Shown here: piece after piece, positions 1 to 8,200 of the stretch | Position numbering within the stretch: position 1 is the stretch's first letter | How the letters are laid out: the number at the start of each line of letters is the position of its first letter | From: an uncultured Hydrogenophaga sp. | GTDB lineage: Bacteria; Pseudomonadota; Gammaproteobacteria; Burkholderiales; Burkholderiaceae_C | Direction of reading: 5' to 3' | DNA: 47,052 bases | Assembly (NCBI RefSeq): GCF_958439165.1 | Contig: NZ_OY288127.1 | Coordinates: forward strand, 1-47,052 | Position numbers and translations under genes: made by a program | The notes under the pieces: generated by a model | Database searches by the model: none | The model's input: only the letters and a program-made list of their open reading frames with translations | What the model was told of the DNA's origin: nothing

Positions 1-1594
1 GACGAGCCTTCTTGACCGCCTCGTCATCGACCAGGATGCGTTCGGCGTCGTAATAGCTGTGGTACGCCGCTGCGAGTTCGCGCAGGTAGAAGGTGACGTC
101 GTGCGGCGCGAAGTCGCGCGCTGCATCGGTCAGCATGGCGGGGTACCGCGCCAGCAGCAGCATGAGGGACTGCGCGGCCGGGCTGTCCAGCGCGGCCAGA
201 TCGGCGTCGCGCAGGGTGGCCGCATCGCCACCCCAGCTGGCCAGCACCGAGCAGATGCGGGCGTGGGCGTACTGGACGTAGTACACCGGGTTGTCGTTGT
301 TCTTCTGGACCGCCAGATCGACATCGAAGGTGTATTCGGTGTCGGGCTTGCGCGAGAGCAGGAAGAAGCGCACCGCGTCCTTGCTGGTCCACTCGATCAG
401 GTCGCGCAGGGTCACGTAGCTGCCGGCACGCTTGCTGATCTTGACCTCCTCGCCACCCCGCACCACGCGCACCATGGTGTGCAGCACATAGTCGGGATAG
501 CCCTCGGGAATGCCCACACCGGCGGCCTGCAGGCCGGCGCGCACCCGGGCGATGGTGCCGTGGTGGTCGGTGCCCTGGATGTTGATCACCTTGGTGAAGC
601 CGCGCTCCCACTTGGCGATGTGGTACGCCACATCGGGCACGAAATAGGTGAACGAGCCGTCGGACTTGCGCATGACGCGGTCCTTGTCGTCGCCGTAGTC
701 GGTGGACTTCAGCCACAGCGCGCCGTCCTGCTCGTAGGTCTTGCCGGCCGCCACCAGCTTGTTCACTGCAGCCTCCACGCGGCCGCTGGAGTACAGGCTG
801 GACTCCAGGTAATAGTGGTCGAACTTGACCTGGAAGGCCTGCAGATCCAGATCCTGCTCGTGGCGCAGGTAGGCCACGGCGAACTGGCGCATGCCGTCCA
901 GATCGGTGACGTCGCCGCTGGCGGTGAACTCGCGGTCATCGGCCTTGACCGTCTTCTTCGCCAGGAAATCGTTGGCGATGTCCTGGATGTAGTCGCCGTT
1001 GTAGGCGGCTTCGGGCCAGCCGGCCTCGCCCGGCTTGAGGCCCTGGGCACGCAGCTGGGTGCTGGTGGCCAGCGTTCCGATCTGCACACCGGCGTCGTTG
1101 TAATAGAACTCGCGCCACACATCCCAGCCCTGGGTGCTGTAGAGGTTGCAGATGGCGTCGCCCAGCGCGGCCTGGCGGCCATGGCCCACGTGCAGCGGTC
1201 CGGTGGGATTGGCCGAGACGAACTCCACCATCAGGCGCTGGCCGTGCGCCGGCTGGCTGCCGAAGGCGGCGCCGGCCTGCAGCACCTCGCGCACGATCTG
1301 CTGCTTGGCCTCAGGCTTGAGGCGGATGTTGATGAAGCCGGGGCCGGCGATGTCGATGTCGGCCACCCACTGCTGGTAGACCGGCAGGGCCAGCAGCGCA
1401 CCGCGCAGGGATTCGGCCACGGCACGCGGGTTGAGCTTCAGGGGCTTGGCCAGCTGCATGGCGGCGGTGACAGCGAAGTCGCCGTGGGCCGCCACCTTGG
1501 GCGATTCAAAGGCAGCGCGGGCGCCGGCACCGGGAGACAGCCGCTCCAGTTCGGCGGCGAGGCCGGCCAGCAGGTCGTTTTTGATGGTGAGCAT
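1..1594 (-). CDS. argS: Arginyl-tRNA synthetase (C-terminus cut by window edge)
   Basis: Class I aminoacyl-tRNA synthetase that charges tRNA-Arg with arginine in the cytoplasm. The reverse-strand reading frame starts at ATG 1594 with MLTIKND and stays open to base 1, giving 531 codons; the family is usually about 560-590, so roughly the last 30 residues lie outside the window. An N-terminal additional domain is followed by the HIGH-type motif HVGH inside VSANPTGPLHVGHGR. The KMSKS-equivalent is KISKRAG, next to the EEV segment. The C-terminal part has the helical anticodon-binding (DALR) character. The start lies 11 nt after the argP stop on the same strand, so the two may be cotranscribed. 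Identification is secure. Confidence 0.97.
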   Translation of the reverse strand, partial: MLTIKNDLLAGLAAELERLSPGAGARAAFESPKVAAHGDFAVTAAMQLAKPLKLNPRAVAESLRGALLALPVYQQWVADIDIAGPGFINIRLKPEAKQQIVREVLQAGAAFGSQPAHGQRLMVEFVSANPTGPLHVGHGRQAALGDAICNLYSTQGWDVWREFYYNDAGVQIGTLATSTQLRAQGLKPGEAGWPEAAYNGDYIQDIANDFLAKKTVKADDREFTASGDVTDLDGMRQFAVAYLRHEQDLDLQAFQVKFDHYYLESSLYSSGRVEAAVNKLVAAGKTYEQDGALWLKSTDYGDDKDRVMRKSDGSFTYFVPDVAYHIAKWERGFTKVINIQGTDHHGTIARVRAGLQAAGVGIPEGYPDYVLHTMVRVVRGGEEVKISKRAGSYVTLRDLIEWTSKDAVRFFLLSRKPDTEYTFDVDLAVQKNNDNPVYYVQYAHARICSVLASWGGDAATLRDADLAALDSPAAQSLMLLLARYPAMLTDAARDFAPHDVTFYLRELAAAYHSYYDAERILVDDEAVKKAR

Positions 1595-1605
1595 GGGCCG
1601 GGATT

Positions 1606-2508
1606 TTAGGCGGCGGCCCCCAGGTGCTCCCGGGCAGCGGACTTGACCGCTGCCGTCAGGCGTTGCGCTGACGGGGGTTCATGCGCCCAGTGCTGCCAGT
1701 AGAGGGCCACGTCCACCGTGGCGCCGGGCAGCAGCTCCTGCAGCTCGGGTCGGTGGCGCAGGTTCTGCTCGGGCACCATGCCCCAGCCCAGACCCAGGCC
1801 GATGGCGGTTTCGAAGGCGTCCACCGCGGGAACGAAGTGGCGCGGGTAGTTCACGTTGTTCAGCCCGAAGTGCTGGGCCAGAAAGGCGTCCTGCAGCGCG
1901 TCCTTGCGGTTGAAGATCACCGCCGGACAGGCCAGCAGCCGGTGGGCCGACACCGCGCCGCGCGACGTGCGGCAACGCTGCACCACCGCCGGCGCAGCCA
2001 CACACCGGTAACGCATCACCCCCAGCGGCTCGGCCACGCAGCCGCGCATGGGCTCGGCCAGGGTGGTGACGCAGCCGATCACGTCACCCCCCTTCAGGGC
2101 GTCGTGCGTATGGTCCTGATCGTCGATCAATACCTCCAGCGTCAATCGGTGGCGCATCAACAAGGCGGTCACCCCGGGCAGGAACCAGCTGGCCACCGAA
2201 TCGGCATTGATGGCCACGCTCAGGTTCTGCCAGGCCCCCGGGCCGGCTTCAGGGGCGCCCCGCAACCCCGACAGCAGATCGGCCTCCATCAACCGCACCT
2301 GCCGCACATGGCCCAGCAGCGCCTGACCGGCCGCCGTGGCGTGCACCCGCTTGCCCCGCACCAGCAGCCGCTGGCCCAAGGCGTCTTCCAGCGACCGGAT
2401 GCGCAGCGAGATGGCCGCCACCGTCAGCGACAGCTGGCGGGCGGCGGCGGCAAAGCTGCCGGTGTCGGCCACAGCGGCCAGGGCGTCGAGTTGGCGGGCG
2501 TCGAGCAT
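1606..2508 (-). CDS. argP: LysR-type regulator ArgP (IciA family)
   Basis: A 300-residue LysR-family regulator. An N-terminal winged helix-turn-helix (about residues 3-62, starting MLDARQLDALAAVADTGSF) is followed by a periplasmic-binding-like effector domain. In Enterobacteria ArgP senses lysine and arginine and activates the arginine exporter argO. The assignment here rests on the ArgP-like start, the length and above all the position: divergent from a LysE/ArgO-family exporter and directly upstream of argS. The intergenic region to the exporter holds an inverted repeat at 2526-2544 that is a plausible operator. LysG of actinobacteria is the alternative name for the same regulator/exporter pairing. 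Confidence 0.9.
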   Translation of the reverse strand: MLDARQLDALAAVADTGSFAAAARQLSLTVAAISLRIRSLEDALGQRLLVRGKRVHATAAGQALLGHVRQVRLMEADLLSGLRGAPEAGPGAWQNLSVAINADSVASWFLPGVTALLMRHRLTLEVLIDDQDHTHDALKGGDVIGCVTTLAEPMRGCVAEPLGVMRYRCVAAPAVVQRCRTSRGAVSAHRLLACPAVIFNRKDALQDAFLAQHFGLNNVNYPRHFVPAVDAFETAIGLGLGWGMVPEQNLRHRPELQELLPGATVDVALYWQHWAHEPPSAQRLTAAVKSAAREHLGAAA

Positions 2509-2525
2509 GGGTGGCGCGGAAAAAT

Positions 2526-2544
2526 CATCAAGAAAAACTTGATG
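2526..2544. promoter_or_regulatory. Inverted repeat between argP and argO, candidate ArgP operator
   Basis: A perfect 7-bp inverted repeat, CATCAAG-aaaaa-CTTGATG, with a 5-bp spacer. It lies 17 nt upstream of the argP start and about 100 nt upstream of the preferred exporter start. Its size and dyad shape fit a LysR-family site. The surrounding 2510-2580 stretch is A/T-rich compared with the flanks, as expected for divergent promoters. The role is inferred from position only. Confidence 0.5.
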
Positions 2545-2642
2545 GAATGGAGAAACAGCTAATCCAGTTTAAATCAGACCGACTTGCAGGCACCATGCAG
2601 CCATGCCTGTCCGCACAGGCCCCCTTTTTCCGGATGTCTCCC

Positions 2643-3281
2643 ATGGTCCTCACCTTCCCCACCTTCACCGCCGGCATGGTGCTCAGCCTGTCCCTCATCA
2701 TGGCCATCGGCCCGCAGAACGCCCATGTGCTGCGCATGGGCCTGCAGCGTCAGCACCTGTGGATCACCGTGGCCGTCTGCGCACTGGCCGACATCGCCCT
2801 GATCGGGCTGGGCGTGCTCGGCCTGGCGCAGCTGGGCGGCCTGTCGGACAAGCTGCAGGGCGCCCTCATCGGTGCCGGCGTCCTGTTCCTCACGGTGTAC
2901 GGCTGGCAGGCATTCCAGCGATTCCGCCAACCGGCGACCCCTGCCACGGCCCAGCCTGGAGAGGCGGCACAGGCGGCACCGGCGCCCACCAGCCGGCGCC
3001 AGGCGGTGCTGTCGGCCCTGGCCTTCTCCTGGCTCAACCCCCATGCCTGGCTGGACACCGCCGTGCTGATCGGCACCGCCTCGCTGGCCTACGGCGAAGC
3101 CAGCCGCAGCTTCGGCCTCGGTGCTGCCGCCGGCTCGGTGGTGTGGTTCCTGATCCTGGGCTGCGCCGCCTTCTGGCTCGGCCGGCGCCTGAATTCGCTG
3201 CGCATCTGGCGCCTGCTGGACGGCGCCGTGGCGCTGATGATGTGGGGCACGGCCGCCTGGCTGCTAGCCTCGCTGGTCTGA
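2643..3281 (+). CDS. argO: LysE/ArgO-family basic amino acid exporter
   Basis: Inner-membrane exporter of the LysE superfamily, about 212 residues from ATG 2643 (MVLTFPTFTAGMVLSLSLIM), the usual family length. The frame is open further upstream to 2511, but that extension is hydrophilic and runs through the probable promoter, so it was rejected; ATG 2634 is an alternative start. The protein has about six hydrophobic segments and the family signature AIGPQNAHVL near the N-terminus, plus SWLNPHAWLDT in the second half. A poorly conserved Pro/Ala-rich cytoplasmic loop lies between TM3 and TM4. The divergent argP gene indicates induction by arginine or lysine excess. Confidence 0.93.
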   Translation: MVLTFPTFTAGMVLSLSLIMAIGPQNAHVLRMGLQRQHLWITVAVCALADIALIGLGVLGLAQLGGLSDKLQGALIGAGVLFLTVYGWQAFQRFRQPATPATAQPGEAAQAAPAPTSRRQAVLSALAFSWLNPHAWLDTAVLIGTASLAYGEASRSFGLGAAAGSVVWFLILGCAAFWLGRRLNSLRIWRLLDGAVALMMWGTAAWLLASLV

Positions 3282-3308
3282 GGCCAGCAGCCGGATACAG
3301 CCGCCTGA

Positions 3309-3701
3309 TCAGGTGTGGAAGGTGCCGGTCATGCGCCCCTGACTGAACACCAGCGGGCTGGGCTGGTCTTCGGAAAAGGCGAACGGCAGGGAGTGCAGGT
3401 AGCGGTTGAGGGTGACCACGCCATTGGCCTCCGAGTAGCTGATCATCGACATGTGGGTCTGTGAGCCATCGCGGCTCTTCATGAACAGGGTGTTGCCCGG
3501 GTTCACGATGTCGATGTTCTGGTTGGCCACGGCCTTGAAATGGACGGGCGCCGGCGAGCCGGTCTGCGTGAACTGGAACTGGACATTGCCCTGATTGACC
3601 GGCTGCACGGCCGTGCCGTTGACCGTCAGCCCGGTCCACTCCCACTGATCCAGCGTGAGTGAGAACAGGCCATTGTTCACGCCGATGTTGATGTCTGCCA
3701 T
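3309..3701 (-). CDS. Small protein of unknown function downstream of the type I secretion adaptor
   Basis: A 130-residue protein read from ATG 3701 (MADINIGVNNGLF), preceded by a strong AAGGAG ribosome-binding site 5 nt upstream. No family was recognised. It is polar and rich in Asn, Gln, Thr and Ser with alternating hydrophobic residues (LTLDQWEWTGLTVNG, FKAVANQNIDIV), suggesting an all-beta fold. It has no signal peptide, no membrane segment and no cysteine. It lies 163 nt after the HlyD-type gene on the same strand and could be the last gene of the RTX secretion locus or a separate unit. A second, signal-less type I substrate or a carbohydrate/lipid-binding beta-sandwich are guesses only. 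Confidence 0.7.
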   Translation of the reverse strand: MADINIGVNNGLFSLTLDQWEWTGLTVNGTAVQPVNQGNVQFQFTQTGSPAPVHFKAVANQNIDIVNPGNTLFMKSRDGSQTHMSMISYSEANGVVTLNRYLHSLPFAFSEDQPSPLVFSQGRMTGTFHT

Positions 3702-3864
3702 GGAATCTCCTTGATGAGCACGGCCGACCGGCCCGACAGGGCGGCAGCTCGCGCGGTGAGGACGCATCGGGATTGATGCCGATGGCGAGGCCTCAGACCG
3801 CCCCGCCACCAGGCGCAGGTATAGGTCCGGGACCGCGCCTGTGTCTTCAGGAAGTCATGAAGAA

Positions 3865-5211
3865 TCAACGCTCCCGCGCCGCGTCGTGCCAGGCCCGCTG
3901 CAGCGGGGACAGCAAATAACCCAACACCGAGCGCTCGCCCAGCATGATGTCGACCGTGACCTGCATACCGGCGGTCAACGGCATCGCTTCCGTGGCCGAT
4001 TCCCGTTGCGGACCTTTCAACTGCACCAGCGCGCGGTAGCGGGATAACGGTGCTGCAACGGCATTGGCGTCCTCGGTGGCGTCAGGCCCCAGGTGAATGA
4101 CCTCGCCAGCCAGCAGCCCGTACTTCTGGAACGGATAGGCCGCCAGCTTGACCTGAACTGCCTGCCCCGGATGTACGAAACCGACGTCCTCGTTGCGCAC
4201 CCACACCTCGGCCAGCAAAGGGTCGGCCTCAGGTACCAGGGACATCAGCACATGCCCCGGGGCCACCACGCTGCCGACCGTGCGTGTGGCCAGGTCCTTG
4301 ATGACGCCGGCCTGCGGTGCACGAAGCTCCAGCAGGCTCATGCGATGGCGCAATTTGTCCCGCTCGGCCCGAGACTGCGCGGCCTGCGCTGAAGCGTCCA
4401 CCCGCTCCTGCTGCAGATCGGCACGGTAGGCCGACTCCAGCTGGGCCAGCCGGCGCCAGGCAGCCTCGTGCGCCGAATCCAGACCAGCCAGGGTTGATCG
4501 CTGGGCCAGGAGTTCGTGCTGCTTGTCGGTGACTTCACGCTGCTTCTCGTCCACCGCGACCGGACTGAAGAAGCCCTGCTGCCCCAAAGTCGCAAAAGCA
4601 CCTGCACCCCGCTCCAAGCTCGGCAATGCGGTCTGCAAGCGCTGCAACTGGGCCAGGGCTGCCTGCCGTTCGTGCCCGATGCGCTGGATCTGGGCCCGCT
4701 CCTGGGCCACCGCATCGGATTGGGCCTGCCGCCGCGCCTGCCATTGGGCCAGCACCTCGGCCAGAAGGTCGGGCGGGTCGGCAGCAACGGTGCGCAACAC
4801 GCCACCGTTCAGCTCCGCTTCAATGCGGCGTTGCTGCAGTTCCAGAAAGGCCAGTCTCCGGTCCAGGGCACGGGCATCTGCCGTAGCTTGCTCCGCATCC
4901 AGACGCATCAGCACCTCTCCCTGGGCCACCCGCTGACCTTCGAGTACCAGGATCTCGCGCACCACGCCAGCCTCTGCTGGCTGCACGATCTTCAGATGCG
5001 ACTGAGGTATGAGGCGTCCCTCTGCCGATGCCACGATGTCCAGGGTGCCCCACACCGACCAGGCCAGCAGCACGGCGCACAGGCCCGCCACCGCGTGAAG
5101 GACGGCGACCGGGGAGCGCGCCGGTGGAGCGTCCTGCAACGTGAGCAAAGCCGGCGAGAAGTCCCGCTCGGCCCGACAGGAGGCATCCCCGGTCACGGGC
5201 GCCTCAGCCAA
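3865..5211 (-). CDS. HlyD-family periplasmic adaptor of a type I secretion system
   Basis: Membrane fusion protein bridging the inner-membrane ABC transporter and a TolC-like outer-membrane channel. It has 448 residues. A short cytoplasmic N-terminus is followed by one membrane segment (about 35-57, ending WSVWGTLDIVASAEG). Next comes a half lipoyl motif, a long coiled-coil hairpin (about 110-275, rich in Gln, Ala, Leu and Arg), the second lipoyl half (LRAPQAGVIKDLA) and a C-terminal beta domain with YPFQKYGLLAGEV. The upstream-most start is TTG 5211, overlapping the end of the RTX gene by 8 nt, so translation is probably coupled. No TolC homologue is in the window. Confidence 0.94.
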   Translation of the reverse strand: MAEAPVTGDASCRAERDFSPALLTLQDAPPARSPVAVLHAVAGLCAVLLAWSVWGTLDIVASAEGRLIPQSHLKIVQPAEAGVVREILVLEGQRVAQGEVLMRLDAEQATADARALDRRLAFLELQQRRIEAELNGGVLRTVAADPPDLLAEVLAQWQARRQAQSDAVAQERAQIQRIGHERQAALAQLQRLQTALPSLERGAGAFATLGQQGFFSPVAVDEKQREVTDKQHELLAQRSTLAGLDSAHEAAWRRLAQLESAYRADLQQERVDASAQAAQSRAERDKLRHRMSLLELRAPQAGVIKDLATRTVGSVVAPGHVLMSLVPEADPLLAEVWVRNEDVGFVHPGQAVQVKLAAYPFQKYGLLAGEVIHLGPDATEDANAVAAPLSRYRALVQLKGPQRESATEAMPLTAGMQVTVDIMLGERSVLGYLLSPLQRAWHDAARER

Positions 5212-8200
5212 GCTGAACTCCGCTCACCGTCGAGTCGAACCGTCGCCCCACCGACTGGGACTGCACACCGAAGCGTGAATCCAGCAGAGTCTGCTGCGCA
5301 CTGGCCACGGTCACCGGGCCCCGCCCTTCCGATGCGTACCAGGTGGCGAGTTCACCGCCCAGGGCAGCGGTGGTGCTGGACGACAGGTGCGCCTGCAAAC
5401 CCGCGTCGGTCATTCGCCAGGGCGACACCTGACCCTGCCGCGTGGTCTTCACCGGCGCTGCATCGAACGCACGGACCACGGCCGAGAAGTCATAGGTGTC
5501 GATGCGCCAGCCGGTTCCCGCCGGCGCGTGGCAATGGTCCTGGCCAGTGGACTCGATGATCTGCAGGCGCTGCACCGTCTGCTGCGTGCTGCCGGCGTAC
5601 CAGCCCTGCAGGGTGATCTGGTCGCGCTCACCGGCCTGCACGATGAGGTCCCCGCCGCTGCGGCGCAGGGCCAGATCATCCAGGTCCAGGCCGCCGCCCA
5701 ACGACAAGGTGTTCGATGCGCCCGCCAACGAATGCAGCGTGTCCTTGCCGTCGCCCCGGTTGAAGCCGATCACGTTGGATCCGGCCCCCGCCTGGATCAG
5801 ATCGTCGTGCTGCCCCCCGGCCAGAAAGTCGTTGCCCACGCCACCTTCCAGCCGGTCGTTATGGGCACCACCGAACAGGGCGTCGTTGCCCCCCTCACCC
5901 CACAGGGTGTCGGCACCGCCGAAGCCAAGCACGATGTCGTGCCCGGATCCAGTGCGCAGGGTCTGGGCGCGGCAGTCGCCATGCACCCAATCGTCGTGCC
6001 GGCCGGTGACCAGGCTGCTGCTCGAACGGCCGATGTCGGTGTGGACCGACCGGGTGCGCAGCGCATCAAAGCCCAACACCGACCCGTCGGTCAGCTCGAA
6101 GCGCTCGATGGAGGAGGTGATGCGTCCCTGGGCATCGACCGCCACGGCAAAGTCCACGCCCTGGTCGGGCAGTTCCTGTCCGTCCGCATCCAGCAGGCGC
6201 AGGCTGGCGGTGCGGACCGCCCCCGTGCCCGCCACCCGCAGGGCGATCTGGTTGGCGGTCAGCCCGGCGCCCAGCCGCAGTGTGTCGGTGCCCGAGATTT
6301 CCTCGATGCGGTCCAGACCATCACCACGCCGGTAGACATAGACATCGTCACCCGCCAGACCCAGCAAACGGTCGTTGCCCACACCGCCCAGCAGCAGGTT
6401 GTTGCCGGCATTGCCGGTGAGGATGTTGTCCAGCGCATTGCCCGTGGCGTCGATGGCGACCGTCCCCAGCAGCTGAAGATGCTCCACATGCTCCGGCAGC
6501 ACGTAGCTGATACGGCTGAACACCGCGTCGGTGTCACCCCCCAATAGCTCGACCACACGATCACCACCGTTGTCGACGACATAGGTGTCGTCCCCCGCGC
6601 CGCCGATCAGCGTGTCGACACCGGCCCCACCGTCGAGGCGGTTGCTGCCGGCATTGCCGGTGAGGGTGTTGTCCAGCGCGTTGCCGGTGGCATGGATGGC
6701 TGCCGACCCCAGCAGCTGCAGGTGCTCCACCTGTTCCGGCAGCACATAGCTGATGTCACTGAGCACCGTGTCGGTGCCGCCACCGGACAACTCGACCACA
6801 CGGTCACCGGCGTTGTCGATGACATAGGTGTCGTCCCCCGCACCACCGATCAGGGTGTCGGCACCCACCCCACCGTCGAGGCGGTTGTCGCCGGTATTGC
6901 CGGTGAGTGTGTTCGCCAGCGCGTTGCCGGTCAGGCTCAGATGGGCAGTGCCGGAGAGTCGGCCGTTTTCCAAGTGGGTCCCCAGTGCCCAGTCGACGCT
7001 GCTGATCACGGTGTCGTCGCCCTGCCCGGCCAGCTCGACGATGCGGTCGTTCGCCTGGTCGACGACATAGGTGTCGTCCCCCGCGCCGCCCACCAAGGTG
7101 TCGGCGCCGGCACCACCGTCGAGGCGGTTATGACCGGCGTTGCCGGTGAGCGTGTTGTCCAGGGCATTGCCAGTGGCGTCGATGGCGGCCGACCCCAGCA
7201 GCTGCAGATGCTCCACCTGGTCCGGCAGCAGGTAGCTGATGTGGCTGAGCACCGTGTCCGTTCCTTCACCCGGTTTCTCGTCGACCCTGTCGCCCGCATC
7301 ATCGACCACATAGGTGTCATCCCCCGTGCCGCCCACCATCAGGTCGGCGCCCCAGCCACCATCGATGTGGTCCTGGCCGGCGCCGCCTTCCAGCCGGTTG
7401 CGCCCGCCGTTGCCTTGAAGGCGGTTGTCGGCACCGTTGCCGATGCCACCCAGATCGGCCGCACCCAGCAGCACCAGATTTTCCAGATCGGACGCCAGCT
7501 GCCAGTGGTCCAGGGTGGTGCGCACCGTGTCGATGCCCTCGCCAGGGCGCTCGGTGATGCGGTCGCCCGACTGGTCCACGGTGTAGGTGTCGTCCCCGGC
7601 GCCGCCCTGCAGGTCATCGGCACCCGTGCCGCCGTCCAGCCCATCGTCGCCTGCACCGCCGTACAGGGCATCGTCGCCCTCCATGCCCATCAGCAGGTCG
7701 TGGCCCGCGCCGCCGATGAGGGCATCGGCCCCTGCCTCGCCGAAGAGCTGGTCGTCGCCCTCGTCACCGGACAACACATCGTTGCCCCAGCCGCCCGAGA
7801 GCAGGTCGTCGCCGGCCCCGCCGAACACCACATCGTTGCCACCATCGGCCAGCACCGCATCGTTGCCGTCACCACCGAACACCCGGTCATCGCCCAGGCC
7901 GGCGTGCACCGTGTCGTTGCCGGCACCGGCCAGCACCAGGTCGGTGTCGGCCCCGCTGAAAATCTGGTCGTTGCCGTCGCCCGGGTCGATGCTGTCGTTG
8001 CCAGCGTCGTCGAGGATGACGTCGTCACCGTCGCCGCCGGTCAGGGCGTCATCGCCTGCCTGACCGATGATCAGGTCCGCCCCGGCGGTGCCCACCACCG
8101 GCGCCGTGACGCCGCCGCTGCGCGGCATCGGGTCGCGCACCTCCAGCGTCACGTCGGCCAAGGCCAGCGAGCTGCCGTCGGTGCGCCAGAGACGGCCCAC

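Noticed and set aside
59..1609. Long plus-strand open frame (516 codons) opposite argS
   Set aside because: It is the antisense shadow of argS in high-GC DNA: His/Val/Gly-rich with no domain, while the opposite strand has clear synthetase motifs.
5204..8110. Possible CRISPR array or minisatellite in the regular repeats
   Set aside because: The period is a multiple of three, the units encode RTX/DDTYVVD protein repeats, and there are no unique spacers.
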